Positions 33,266 through 43,268 of a stretch of 64,000 bases of DNA are shown here, piece by piece (the stretch's first letter is position 1; each line of letters begins with the position of its first letter). A model generated the notes under the pieces. It did not search any database. It was not told where the DNA came from and saw only the letters and a program-made list of their open reading frames with translations. The translations under genes were made by a program, and so were the position numbers. Location of the stretch: contig CM066327.1 of the NCBI GenBank assembly GCA_033807775.1, positions 93,332,295 to 93,396,294 on the forward strand, written 5' to 3'. Source of the stretch: Saussurea involucrata (taxonomy: Eukaryota; Streptophyta; Magnoliopsida; Asterales; Asteraceae).

Positions 33266-34909
33266 TTTTTCTTGGGTACCCACTTAACCATGTATACACA
33301 TTTGTCAGTGGAAGTAGTTGGAATGGAAGATTCAGCAGTCTTCGCAGCATTTGAAGATTCAGCTTTGTCTTTCTTCACTTTGGTTAATTTCTTAACCTCA
33401 GTGGTAGGATTCATCTTGACCTGATTTGCACCAGGGTTGGTCTTCTTTGCCTTGGAGGCAATCTTCACCTTAGTTATCTTTTCAGCTTTGGTGGCTGTGG
33501 GGCACTTACTAGCAATATGATCGGTAAGTCCACAGTAATAACATTTCCTATAACTAAAAGTAGTTCTAGGACCATTTGAATGCTGAGCTTTTAATTTCGA
33601 ATCATAAGTGCCAGCACCAAGTAAACTATTGGCTTTAGAAATGGGACGAACATTCAGCTCTTCAGATTTCTTACCAAGGACATCCAATCTGAGTCTAGGA
33701 GTAGATCGCTGAATAGATCCAGAGATCTGCTTCCTTGATCCAAAAGGATGAGCCACTGAAGCTTTAGAAGCATTCAGCTTTGGTACTAAGGTACCCTTCT
33801 GAGGATTCTGGTAAATAACAATTCCTTTACCTTTGTCTTTAGAGACAGAGGTAGGTTTTGAATAAACCATTTTCTCCTTGCCTTTTGAGGAGGTAGGAGT
33901 TTCCTCAGGGATTGGTGTAATGGACGAGGAGCACTGTGAAGATGAAGTGTCAGCGACTGAGGATACGAACGTTCCAAATTTAAGCATTGAACGCTTAGTG
34001 GTTGGTTTTGGAGTATCATATTTGTAACCCAAACCATGTTTATCACTCAAGGGAATCTGAGACTTTATTATCTCAGTGATCTTTATTGAAGAATTACACC
34101 ATCCTTCAACAGTAGCTTTTTCAGCCTTTAATGCAGCGATAGCTTCTGCTCGTTCGATTTTGACTAGCTGATTTAAATATACTTGATCTTTAAAGTCTTC
34201 TTCAATTTTAGAAAGCTTTTCTATTTGAAGGTGGCAATTTTTAAGCTTTTCAGCGAGATCAAGATTTTGGTTTTCAACCACAGTTTTGTCGTTCATGGCT
34301 TCGTATAAACTTCTAGTCAAGAGATCGATCTTACGGAGACTATCAGCTTCATCAATATTTGCAATATTGGTAAAGAAAGAAGGTGATACCTGAATAGCAG
34401 ATGTTGAAGTGGAGGGAATGTCTGAGCTTTCTTCCTCTTCAATCTTGGCCATGAGACATAGATTTGCTTCATCATCTTCAGAGTCAGATGATGATGCTTC
34501 TTCATCAGAAGCAGCCCAATCATAGTCAGCCATCAGGCCTTTATTCTTCTTGTTAAAGCTTTTCAGCTTTGCATATTTTTCTTTCAGCTTTGAATATTTG
34601 TCATCTTTATTCCTTGGAACAAAGGGTTTCTTTGTAAAAGCTGAGGGTCTAGAAACTTTCTTAGACCTGCACTCGTTAGCGAAATGTCCTGTCTTTTCGC
34701 AGTTAAAACAAGTAGCAGTAGCCTTATCAACAAAAGTTGATGATCTAGGCTTTTCAGTTATGGAAAGAGGCTTGTTCTTTCTAAACATTTTCTCTTTGGC
34801 AAATCTCCTGAACTTCTTAGTTAGGAGAGCCAAAGATTCATCATTATCTGAATAATCAGAATCTGATGACCTTTCAGAGTTACTCTCTAACTCAGTGATA
34901 GTGACCGAG
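33262..34909 (-). pseudogene. gag: Copia C gag, C-terminal two thirds
   Basis: The open frame matches B gag from the SNSERSSDSD region onward. It has both CCHC knuckles (CFNCEKTGHFANEC and CYYCGLTDHIASKC) and ends VKWVPKKN-stop. The N-terminal third is missing because Gypsy F inserted at 34910. The few residues upstream of that point come from F sequence and are not gag. Confidence 0.88.
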
Positions 34910-35237
34910 TGTAACATTCGGCAAAAATCGAAACTTCCAGGTTAGCATCTGTTAAACCCTCACTAATGTTAATAGAGAGAATATACCCTGATAGGACCCA
35001 TTCAGAAAATATTAAAGCGAAAGATCGCTAGAATTCCCGGTAGTTGCCTAAAATACCCGGTTTTGACCCATGACTAACCGGAACACCTTGTGAAATGCCA
35101 AAATGCTTCAACTAACATATAATCTATTTGAAATATAGGGTTTTTCTTTCATACATAAATTTTCTTTTTATTGGAAATTTATAGAAACAAGATGGTATTT
35201 TAAGAGTGTGTCTTGAAACCTATTCACAAAAATAAAA

Positions 35238-36015
35238 ATGATTTTACAAAGAAATGATTTTGGGCTATATTTTTATAAAAAAAAATACATCAAGGGGTTG
35301 GGGGCCCATGAAGGGGCCGGCCTCCCCCCCCCCTTTTTTCTCCCTCAATATTTCAACTTTTGTTCATTTCAAAAGTTCCTCCAACCATCCATCTTCCTCC
35401 CTTCTCTCTCTATCCTTCTCCTTCTTTGTTTCTTCACATTTCTTCAACAAAAAAAAATACCTTCAAAGCTCCAGAAAATTTCGGACCTAAACCTAGTATT
35501 CAAAGCAAAAGATTTGAAGTTTGAAGTACTTGCATTATCTTCCTAAGGTAAGAACTCCAAACTAGTGTTATTCATACTTTTTTGGCACCTTTTATGCCAT
35601 TTCCTAAAGAATGTTAGAGTTTAAGAATCTGGCAGAATTGTTGCATGTGCTTAGGACGACCATATATTTACAAGAAATGATTTTGGGCCTATTCTTTAAA
35701 AAAAAAAATAAGTTGCAAAGGGTTGGGGGCCCAAGTGAGGCCGGCCACCCCCTCCCCTCTATTACCCTCTCTTTGTTTAATTTTTACTTCATTTCAAATT
35801 ATTGGAAGAAAACCATCCATCTTCCTCTATTCTCTCTCTATCCTTCTCCTTCCTCTTCTTCACTTTCCTTCAACCAAAACACATTCAACTCCAGAAAATT
35901 TCAGCCTAGAACAAGTATCCAAATACGAAATTTCAAAGGGTTGAAGTACTTGCATTATCCTCCTAAGGTAAGAACTCCAAACTTGTGTTATTTCATAACT
36001 TTTTGGCACCTTTTA
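35238..36015. repeat. Internal duplication in the 5' LTR of F
   Basis: A segment from TGATTTTGGGC through TTTTTGGCACC occurs at about 35257-35603 and again, diverged, at about 35680-36015. Between them lies a copy of the AAGAATCTGGCAGA block that also occurs near 36378. The 3' LTR has only one copy of each, so the two LTRs are not simple copies of each other. Confidence 0.75.
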
Positions 36016-37272
36016 TGCCATTTTTTCTACTTTGTTCTACATTTTTATTTCATCCAAATGGATGAACTCTTTTTCTTGTTCTAGAAGTGAGATAAAACAC
36101 CAAGGACATGAGAAATGTCCATAAAGTGGTGAAAATCTATGAACTTCCATCATGAACTTGAGAAAAATGAGCAAAAATCATCAAAAACGTGGGTTTTGTT
36201 CTTTCACAAGAATCTGGAAATTTTTGACTTTGCAAGCACATTTTCTTTATAAGTTTAAAGTATTCTCTTTCAAAAACATGTTATATGATGTTGGGATTGA
36301 ATCCTTAACAAAGGAACCCACATCTATGGATGTTAGAGTGCTTAAAATGTGATTTCCTAAAGAATATTAGAATTTCAGAATCTGGCAGATTGGTTGCATG
36401 TACTTAGGACGACCATATCTTGGTCAAATCATGTCCAAAATTCCTCATTTTTCTTCTGGAGTAAGGTTTAATGAGTTAGGGTTCAAACCCAACTGGTCTC
36501 ATAAGACAATATTGAGATTTAAGCCTTCAACTCCTTAGAACAAATTTGGTGTGCAGCAAATGATCAGCCAGATTGTTGTGTCACTTTATTTTGCTTATAA
36601 CTCTCTGTAGAAACCATCAAAATTACTCATTTTCTTTCTGGGAATTTCTCAGATGGGTTAGGCTTCACATGCACTTGGTTTCATTCAAAAATATGGAGTT
36701 TTGGTCACTTAAATATTTTATACAAGTCAAGTGTGTCAAGCTGTCCAAAATTGGCAGATTGGTACATGCAACTTCATTCGTCCATAACTCACTCAAAAGT
36801 TATCAAAAATTTGTGAATCGTTTTCCATAAAATACCTTTATGTGTTAGGTTTCCAAAGCATGTAAAAACTCTGAAAAATATTAAGTTTTGACCCTCCAAA
36901 AGTCTGTTTTCACAGAAGGGTGCAATCTGTTTTAGGTTCTGTGTTATACAAATTCATAAAAATTATTTGGACTCCTTAAACTCCTCCAAAATTTACGAAA
37001 TTTGGTCACAGTAGCCTTAACTCAGTATAGTACTACATATAAAAAAAATGGGTAAATTGTCATTTTGGAAAGTGCTTTTCAATAGTCATTTTCGAAGTAC
37101 AAAGTTTCTGCCAGATTAAGCATTTTGAAAAGGTATGGGATTTTATTATTATAACTATATATATATACATGATTAAAACATTGGGACAATGTTAAATTCT
37201 TCATTTCAAATTAAATACTAAAACAAAGGCATTTCACAAGAGGTGGACTAAATTAGTTAAGTATAACCTTGA

Positions 37273-38082
37273 TGTCAGGATCGAATCTTAACAAGATAAT
37301 TAATACTTAGAATTCAGAATTAAAGAATCTGCGGAAAAGAACTTTAATTCTCACAATCAAGAAAAATGTAACAGAAAATTCACCACTTTGTGTATTCACT
37401 GAATCGACTCACAAGATTACAACCAAACCTCAATCTTGTTGAACAGGCTCAACAAGACGACTTCTGCTTCTCTAGAAATAGGGTTCTTACACCTTGAGGT
37501 TAATTCTCTCTGAAAACACAATCTAATTCTTTTTCACACGTATATTAACTCGTCTATGTATATTAACTCATCTTTTCTAATAGCTATCTATCAATACTAT
37601 TTATACAAAAATAATTACAAGATAACTATCAAAAAGTAACTTGATCTTCTAAATCTTCGTTAAACATATCTTGATCAATTCCTTCTTTGTCTCCAAAAGT
37701 ATCGCATACCAATCTTAACAAACTCAGCAGTATTAACCTTCATTCTTCATGAGCAGTACTAACAATCTCCAGCAGTAGTAATATACCAGCAGTATTAACT
37801 TTGTTCAGCAGCATTAACCATGTACCAGCAGTAGTAACTTGTCTAGCAGTACTAACCTCACATAAGCAGTAGTAACTTTGTTCCAGCAGTATTAATATCT
37901 CAGCAGTACTAACCTTGAACTAGCAGTAGTATCTTTGTTCTGGCAGCACTAACATTGAACTAGCAGTAGTATCTTTGTTCTGGCAGCACTAACTCTTGAA
38001 CTAGCAGTACTAACTTGATCTGGCAGTAGTAATGTTGTTCTGGCAGTACTAACCATACTTAGCATATCTTCAGTTCCCAACA
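37273..38082 (-). repeat. 3' LTR of Copia D (810 bp)
   Basis: It runs from TGTCAGGATCG to CCCAACA. U3 has 17 copies of GCAGTAnTAAC or close variants between about 37720 and 38062, spaced near 20 bases. The TATA box (GTATAAATAG on the minus strand) lies near 37600, closer to the primer-site side. Confidence 0.95.
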
Positions 38083-38093
38083 ATCTCCCCCTA
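38083..38093 (-). other. Polypurine tract of Copia D
   Basis: The minus strand reads TTAGGGGGAGAT-like sequence right inside the 3' LTR, as in B. Confidence 0.85.
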
Positions 38094-38145
38094 ACTTGAC
38101 TTTTCAGGATGAGAAGTTAAGTTCTTCAGATGATGCTTCCAAAAC

Positions 38146-40926
38146 CTAGTCATCAACGCATAAATTTGGATCCAATCCCAGACTTTGATTGAGAATCATT
38201 TTTACAAGGTATCTTGCCATTTTAGAGTCTTTGTCACTCACCAACTTAGCATGCAGCATTCCTTTCAACTTTTTCATGCTGTGCTTGTATACAACATCCA
38301 CCAAATAATATTCATGAAATGTATTGTCAAGAGAGATGACATACACTCCACAATTCTCAATGAGCATCCAGTTGGTAATGACTTGAAAATTCCTTGCCAT
38401 CAAATGTTGAACTGCTTCTGGTTTGAACATTAAGCACAAGTATTCAAGAACCATCTTTGTGATAGACATACCTTGCTCTGTCAGCATGTTTCCATATAGC
38501 CTCATTCCTACCTTGAACATCTCTTCCAGGTCAGATCTAGAGCATGTTCTGATAAGTTTTCCCCAAGTAGGACAAACTTCAAACTTTCCATCTGCCCTTT
38601 TGATTCTGATGAACTCCTTTCTTCCATCTTTCAATGTGTCCCAGAAGATGATTTCAGGAGGCATGGAAGACAATGGTGTAGTCTTGATTGGATTAGTATC
38701 AACCACAATTATATACACATCACATTGAGCATTTGATTGTGATTGTACATTGCTTGGTTGACCTGATGAAGTTGCCACTTCTTCTTCAGCAACTTTTGGA
38801 TCAGATTTTTCTTTTACTGCTTCCTCCTGGGCTTCTTCCACAGTTGGATCCACCCTTGGCTTCTTTACATCTTTCTTCTTTGAGGCTATTGTCATTGTTC
38901 TTGGCCTCTTTGTTCTTTTGAAAGATTTGACACCTTCAGGAGTGGTTTCAGCTGTTTCTTCTTTGTGGCTCTTAGCAGCACTAACAGTTTCTGCTGCCTT
39001 TTGTTTTTCAGCAGCAGTAACCATTTCTACTGCTATAGCTGTTACTGCTTCTTTTATGACCTTTAATACTGCTGCTTCGACACTGTCCTTCACAATCCCA
39101 TATATCTCTTCATCAATCTCTGCGTTAGTTACTGTAGGAACAGATTCTGCTTTCTTCTCACTTTCAGGTACTGCTGCTTCAGTCTTAGATACTGCAGCAT
39201 TATCTGTTTCTACTGCTGGTTCTGTTTCTACTTCTTTTGCAACCTCAGCAGCAGTAACCGTTTCTGCTGCTGGTTCTGTTTCTGCTTCCTTTGTAAGATC
39301 AGCAACAGTAACGGTTTCTGCTGCTGTTTCTGTTTCTGCTTCCTTTGTAATATCTGCAGCCTCCTCAGTCTCCCCCTCAACCTTATACTCATACTCCCCC
39401 TCAATGTTTGCATCCTCCATGTTTAGATCTGAGTCTGACTCCCCCTTTTTGGAAGCATCATTGGTAGGGTTTCTTCTCCTAAGGACAAACTGGGCTCTCT
39501 TGTTTCTGTGCATCAACTTAGTGATCATCTTCCTTTGCTTCTCAAGCTGTGAGTTTTGATAGAGGACCACTTTCTTGAGTTCATCAATTTCCTTTTTCTG
39601 ATCCATGACCTCAATGTTGATATTTGCAATAGTTTCCATCAATTCCTCGTACGTATATCTATCCTCACCCTGTTTAGGAGTTTTTACCTCCCTTAAAGGA
39701 TCATTGGAAGTTTTAGCAGGTGTCTCTTGCCTAGCAAAAGCACTACCTACCCCCTTGGTTTCTTGGCACCTGGGACCTATGGATGATTTCTCACCCTGAG
39801 TTGCCGTGAGGAAGGGCTTAGTTATTTTACCACTGGCCTTCTCTTTGCTAGCAGAAGTAGTGGCAGCCTTGCGACTCACATGCTCAACCTTCTCCTTGGT
39901 GAGCACCTTCTTGGGGTTGGGAGACACCCCTGTGGTTTCCCTGTCGATATTCTCCATTGGAGAATGCTCCAACAGAGGGCTTAAAGGCTTCGGGCTCTTA
40001 GGAGATACATCAAGGGAAGGAACCTTGTGTACCTTTCTTCTTTCAAACTTTTTGGTTATTTTGGGAGTGGGTCGTTCAAGAATGGACTGAGGGATGTCTT
40101 TTGTGATGGAAGGTTGGGATTGGTCATCAGCGGGTGTGTCTAATGAGGGCATTGACCCTGATGCCATACCTTCAAATGTGTGGGACACAACCATCATTGT
40201 AGAGAACAATGGTGTGTCAACTCCTTCCGAGTCCCTAGGAAGTCTTTTCATATTTGAAAAAACCTTCCATTTAGGGGATTTTGGCACATATACCTCATCA
40301 AATTGAGGCATATCCGTCAATTCCTTGGTAATTACTTCCTGAACAAACCTTGGATACATATAGAAACGCTTTTTGGATTCCAGGTTTGCCACAAGATCAT
40401 TGAAAATCATTTGAGAAAAATTAAACTTCCTGTTAGTGGCTAAGCAGACTAGAGCATAAGCAATAGTACTGCTGAACTCACTCCATCCAGTAGTTTTCTT
40501 TGAAATACAATGCATTAGGGTATGAACAAAGAATCTCCATTGAGTAAAAAACTTTGACTTGTAGAATTTAAAAACTCCAATGGGACCTTCATACCCCATT
40601 CTTTGTAAAGTAGAGAATAGTTCTTCATTGGGAGTGGAAGATATACCTGAGGCATCATCTAGTCGAAGAGTGATGCGAAGAAGTTCTTCTGAAACTTTCA
40701 AGGGTTTGTCACATACCCTTGTTTGGATGACTTTCTGCCCATCTTCGGATTCCACGGTGGCATTGGCCCAGAATTGCGTCTGATGCTCGATGTATATTGT
40801 CGGATTCACCGTTAGGGCATACGAGATATGAGTGGACTTGAGAAAATCCACAATTTCATGAAATCCTTCGGCCTGCTTCGGCTTCTGAAGCATTGCAATC
40901 TCATTATGCTCGTCGACAAACTCCAT
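38146..40926 (-). CDS. ORF3 of Copia D, 926-residue protein of unknown function
   Basis: The frame is intact. Residues about 20-220 form a conserved domain with FLKSTHISYALTVNPTIY, QFWANATVE and LATNRKFNFSQMIF. I know this domain from proteins in Asteraceae retroelements, often labelled 'synaptobrevin, longin-like', a name I would not trust. A coiled-coil segment (INIEVMDQKKEIDELKKVV) near residue 440, acidic AETVTAAE repeats, and a basic patch (KRTKRPRTMTIASKKKDVKK) that looks like a nuclear localisation signal follow. A second conserved domain ends the protein (FEVCPTWGKLIRTCSRSDLE ... WMLIENCGVYVISLD). No signal peptide or membrane segment is seen, which argues against an envelope role. 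A TATA box and motif array lie just upstream. Confidence 0.85.
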   Translation of the reverse strand: MEFVDEHNEIAMLQKPKQAEGFHEIVDFLKSTHISYALTVNPTIYIEHQTQFWANATVESEDGQKVIQTRVCDKPLKVSEELLRITLRLDDASGISSTPNEELFSTLQRMGYEGPIGVFKFYKSKFFTQWRFFVHTLMHCISKKTTGWSEFSSTIAYALVCLATNRKFNFSQMIFNDLVANLESKKRFYMYPRFVQEVITKELTDMPQFDEVYVPKSPKWKVFSNMKRLPRDSEGVDTPLFSTMMVVSHTFEGMASGSMPSLDTPADDQSQPSITKDIPQSILERPTPKITKKFERRKVHKVPSLDVSPKSPKPLSPLLEHSPMENIDRETTGVSPNPKKVLTKEKVEHVSRKAATTSASKEKASGKITKPFLTATQGEKSSIGPRCQETKGVGSAFARQETPAKTSNDPLREVKTPKQGEDRYTYEELMETIANINIEVMDQKKEIDELKKVVLYQNSQLEKQRKMITKLMHRNKRAQFVLRRRNPTNDASKKGESDSDLNMEDANIEGEYEYKVEGETEEAADITKEAETETAAETVTVADLTKEAETEPAAETVTAAEVAKEVETEPAVETDNAAVSKTEAAVPESEKKAESVPTVTNAEIDEEIYGIVKDSVEAAVLKVIKEAVTAIAVEMVTAAEKQKAAETVSAAKSHKEETAETTPEGVKSFKRTKRPRTMTIASKKKDVKKPRVDPTVEEAQEEAVKEKSDPKVAEEEVATSSGQPSNVQSQSNAQCDVYIIVVDTNPIKTTPLSSMPPEIIFWDTLKDGRKEFIRIKRADGKFEVCPTWGKLIRTCSRSDLEEMFKVGMRLYGNMLTEQGMSITKMVLEYLCLMFKPEAVQHLMARNFQVITNWMLIENCGVYVISLDNTFHEYYLVDVVYKHSMKKLKGMLHAKLVSDKDSKMARYLVKMILNQSLGLDPNLCVDD

Positions 40927-41045
40927 AATCGTTGTGCTTCCTGAGGATTTGTAAAGAAAACACAGAGATTCTAGGGAGACTAGGTTAGAACGAGAGAGAA
41001 GTCGTTAATGCGAAGAGTCGTTATGAACTTTGGCGGGCAAACAGG

Positions 41046-41057
41046 GGTATTTATAGC
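41046..41057 (-). promoter_or_regulatory. TATA box of the ORF3 promoter in Copia D
   Basis: The minus strand reads GCTATAAATACC, a strong plant TATA box, about 120 bases upstream of the ORF3 ATG and directly downstream of the motif array at 41090-41395. The spacing leaves a leader of roughly 90 bases. Confidence 0.75.
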
Positions 41058-41089
41058 AGTATTTGCCCTAGATTTTCAAAAGCAGTATT

Positions 41090-41395
41090 AACGACATAAG
41101 CAGTCTTAACGACTGAGCAGTATTAACTACACAAGCAGTATTAACTACTGAGCAGTATTAACTGCAAAGCAGTATTAACTACACAGCAGTATTAACTACT
41201 GAGCAGTATTAACTACACAAGCAGTATTAACTGCTAAGCAGTATTAACTACTCATTGGCAGTATTAACTGTGCACTAGCAGTAGAAACTCTGCACTGGCA
41301 GTAGTAACTCTGCACTAGCAGTAGTAACTCTGCACTAGCAGTAGTAACTCTGCATTAGCAGTAGTAACTCTGCACTGGCAGTAGTAACTATACTT
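41090..41395. repeat. Array of 17 GCAGTAnTAAC words upstream of ORF3 (Copia D)
   Basis: The first ten or so units (AGCAGTATTAAC) repeat every 17 to 20 bases. The last six (GCAGTAGTAAC) repeat every 20 bases with the spacer TCTGCACT. This is the word found in the U3 arrays of the same element. Its place right before a TATA box and ORF3 suggests a promoter array. Confidence 0.92.
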
Positions 41396-41432
41396 GCACT
41401 TTGCAGCATTTGTCAAATCCTCAAATGTCATC

Positions 41433-41621
41433 TTACCTTCTGACATCACCTTTACTTTTACCACTTATCTTACCTCCTGCAGGATTATTTTCAAAAGTAA
41501 CATGTCCTCCATCAATTCTTTTGAAATTCTTGAGGCAGGTCATGTTACTTGTCATGTGCCTGGAGCAACCACTATCAACATGCCAGATGCTCTTCCCCTT
41601 GAGCTGTTGGTTGCCCTGCAC
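41433..41621 (-). pseudogene. Protease stub of Copia D
   Basis: About 60 codons of the Copia protease start remain, with VDSGCSRHMTSNMT, ending in KSKGDVRR-stop shortly before the motif array. Everything from the second half of protease to RNase H is deleted. The stub follows the gag stop and the splice-acceptor-like site as in complete elements. Confidence 0.8.
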
Positions 41622-41639
41622 ATCTGATAAATCAGTTAG
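41616..41639 (-). other. Splice-acceptor-like sequence at the gag end of D
   Basis: On the minus strand CTAAC (41635-41639) and CTGAT are followed by TTATCAGATGTGCAG ending at 41616. The site is kept although pol is lost. Confidence 0.45.
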
Positions 41640-41642
41640 TTT

Positions 41643-43226
41643 TTATTGGGAACCCAAGCCGAAGTGGTCTTGGGTCTCCCCTTCCTCATCAAAGTACTTG
41701 CATTTGGTTTTGATGAGATTTTCAAACTTAGGTACTGCAGTACTGGAGTACTTTGTCAATATGATTGGTTTAGAAGTACTAGAAGCAGTATTAACCTCAG
41801 AAGTACTAACAGTGCTAGCAGTACTAACACTAGGAGCAGCAGTATTGTTAGCAACACTATCAGTACTAGCAGCAGTATCATCAGTACTAACAGAGTTAGC
41901 AGTATTAACAGAGTTAACACTGCTAGAAGCAGTATTAACAGAGTTAACACTGCTAGCAGCAGTATTATCTGAATAGGAAGTACTAACAGTGTTAGCAGCA
42001 CTAATACTGCTAACAGCACTAACTTTTGAAGAATTACTAGCAGTATTAACACTGCTAGCAGCACTAACTCTTGAAGAAGTACTAACAGTGTTAGCAGTAC
42101 TAACACTGCTAGCAGCAGTATTATGTTTAGTGCCTTTTGTAACCCACATTGTAACACATTCCTTTTCAGGCTTTTTCTTCATGTGGCTTTTGGATTTAGC
42201 TTGTTTCTTAGCCACATGGTTCCTTGCAGGCTTCCTATAACCATTGGATTTATAAAAAGGTCTTTGAAAATTCATCCTTTGGTTAATAGGATTGAAATAA
42301 CAGTGTTTGGCAAGATGATTCAATCTGCCACAGATGAAACAAGGTTTTGGTCTGTTAATCCTTTGCAGATCAACTCCTTGCTTTTGTGCCCACTGGTTAT
42401 TCCAATTTCTTTGATTTCCCCTCCTTTTATCATGTTTTTGGGGCTTATTCTCTTGAGATTTCTTGCAAGAACAATGTTCACAAGTTTTAGAGTTCACAAC
42501 AGTGGTCTGTGTATAATGAACTCCCTTTCCCTTGTCAGTCCTTTTCATCTCATTGTTCTTAACACATGGACTTTCACATTCTTCATCAGATCCTACTTTG
42601 TCAGTCTCATCCTCAACAACTACTTTATCTAAAGGATCTACTTCAGTGGCTCCTTTAGGTAAGTCCTTCCTATCCTTGGTTTCTAATAGGTCTGACTTAG
42701 GAGGGATGTAGTTGTTGTTATAGGGTGGGGGTGTGGCATTGTACCCTATTCCTGGTTTCAACTTACTATGGATTTGAGAGTTGATTATGTTGTCCATGAC
42801 TTTGGAGGCACAAGTAAACTTTTCTACATCAAGTTTAACTTTCTCAAGCTCTCCATTTAGTTTCTCACACTCTTCCCTAGACTCTTTCAGTTGGAACTCC
42901 AGACCACCCTTTTCCCACTTCCAGTAGTTTGTATCATATGAGTGTTGAAGTTCATTGGCTTGAAAAGCCTTAATTTGTTCTTCAAACCTCTCAACAATCA
43001 ATACATAATCTCTTATGTCCTTTTCTAATCTCTTAAGGTCATCACACATTCCCTGATTGTGATCTCTATACCTTTTAACAGTGTCTATACAAGATTGAGA
43101 ACAGAGATTAGATTTTACCTCCGTAGGAATATCTGAGACTTCTGCCATGAGTGCATGATTCTGTATTGCCTCTTCTGCTTGATCACTCCAATCAAAAGTA
43201 CTGTTTGATTCAATAGAATTTTCCAT
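41643..43226 (-). CDS. gag: Copia D gag
   Basis: The 527-codon open frame starts at the ATG at 43226, close to the primer site, with a start unlike B gag (MENSIESNSTFDWSD). It has a helical, coiled-coil-rich middle, one CCHC knuckle (CFICGRLNHLAKHC) near residue 300, and a Lys-rich part. A long Ser/Thr/Val/Ala/Asn repeat follows, encoded by the family word (41768-42125). The N-terminal UBN2-like region of full gags is not evident, so the frame is shorter than B gag. A frameshift near 41700 gives the tail GLGSQ instead of the family end WVPxxN, which is present in another frame. Confidence 0.8.
   Translation of the reverse strand: MENSIESNSTFDWSDQAEEAIQNHALMAEVSDIPTEVKSNLCSQSCIDTVKRYRDHNQGMCDDLKRLEKDIRDYVLIVERFEEQIKAFQANELQHSYDTNYWKWEKGGLEFQLKESREECEKLNGELEKVKLDVEKFTCASKVMDNIINSQIHSKLKPGIGYNATPPPYNNNYIPPKSDLLETKDRKDLPKGATEVDPLDKVVVEDETDKVGSDEECESPCVKNNEMKRTDKGKGVHYTQTTVVNSKTCEHCSCKKSQENKPQKHDKRRGNQRNWNNQWAQKQGVDLQRINRPKPCFICGRLNHLAKHCYFNPINQRMNFQRPFYKSNGYRKPARNHVAKKQAKSKSHMKKKPEKECVTMWVTKGTKHNTAASSVSTANTVSTSSRVSAASSVNTASNSSKVSAVSSISAANTVSTSYSDNTAASSVNSVNTASSSVNSVNTANSVSTDDTAASTDSVANNTAAPSVSTASTVSTSEVNTASSTSKPIILTKYSSTAVPKFENLIKTKCKYFDEEGETQDHFGLGSQ
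41768..42125. repeat. Motif array inside gag coding sequence of Copia D
   Basis: Roughly twenty copies of GCAGTAnTAAC and of its partner GTTAGCAGYAC follow one another within gag and encode VSTANTVSTSS-type low-complexity protein. The DNA word is the one in U3 and before ORF3. Confidence 0.88.
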
Positions 43227-43254
43227 AATGATTGTAGAATTCTAAGAAACACAA

Positions 43255-43266
43255 GCTCTGATACCA
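43255..43266 (-). other. Primer binding site of Copia D (tRNA-Met)
   Basis: The minus strand reads TGGTATCAGAGC two bases inside the 5' LTR. Confidence 0.92.
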
Positions 43267-43268
43267 CT

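Larger units (their letters stand above)
28574..34909 (-). mobile_element. SIRE-type Ty1/Copia retrotransposon C (same family as B, interrupted)
   Basis: C is closely similar to B throughout gag, pol and the ORF3 promoter block, so both are one family. No LTR of C is in the window. Gypsy G interrupts ORF3 at 28573/28574 and Gypsy F interrupts gag at 34909/34910. The missing gag start, primer site and 5' LTR should lie right of F. Pol carries a nonsense codon, a frameshift and a protease active-site change. Confidence 0.9.

Noticed and set aside
35238..36352. Plus-strand frames of 66-157 codons in the F LTR as genes
   Set aside because: They fall in CT-rich LTR sequence, differ between the two LTRs and show no protein-like composition.
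38918..39559. 213-codon plus-strand frame opposite ORF3
   Set aside because: It is the antisense shadow of the acidic Ala/Thr/Glu repeats of ORF3, giving a Ser/Ala/Val-rich translation with no domain.
38146..40926. Calling ORF3 of D a synaptobrevin/longin or envelope protein
   Set aside because: No transmembrane segment, signal peptide or recognisable longin fold is visible; the label is only an automatic name I remember for relatives. I left the function open.
41090..41395. CRISPR-like array of regular repeats
   Set aside because: Repeats are 11-12 bases with short, similar spacers, within a plant retrotransposon. This is a motif array, not a CRISPR.
41646..42157. Leu/Val-rich or Ser/Thr-rich frames overlapping D gag on both strands
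   Set aside because: They are other-frame readings of the motif array; the GCAGTAnTAAC word has no stop in several frames.
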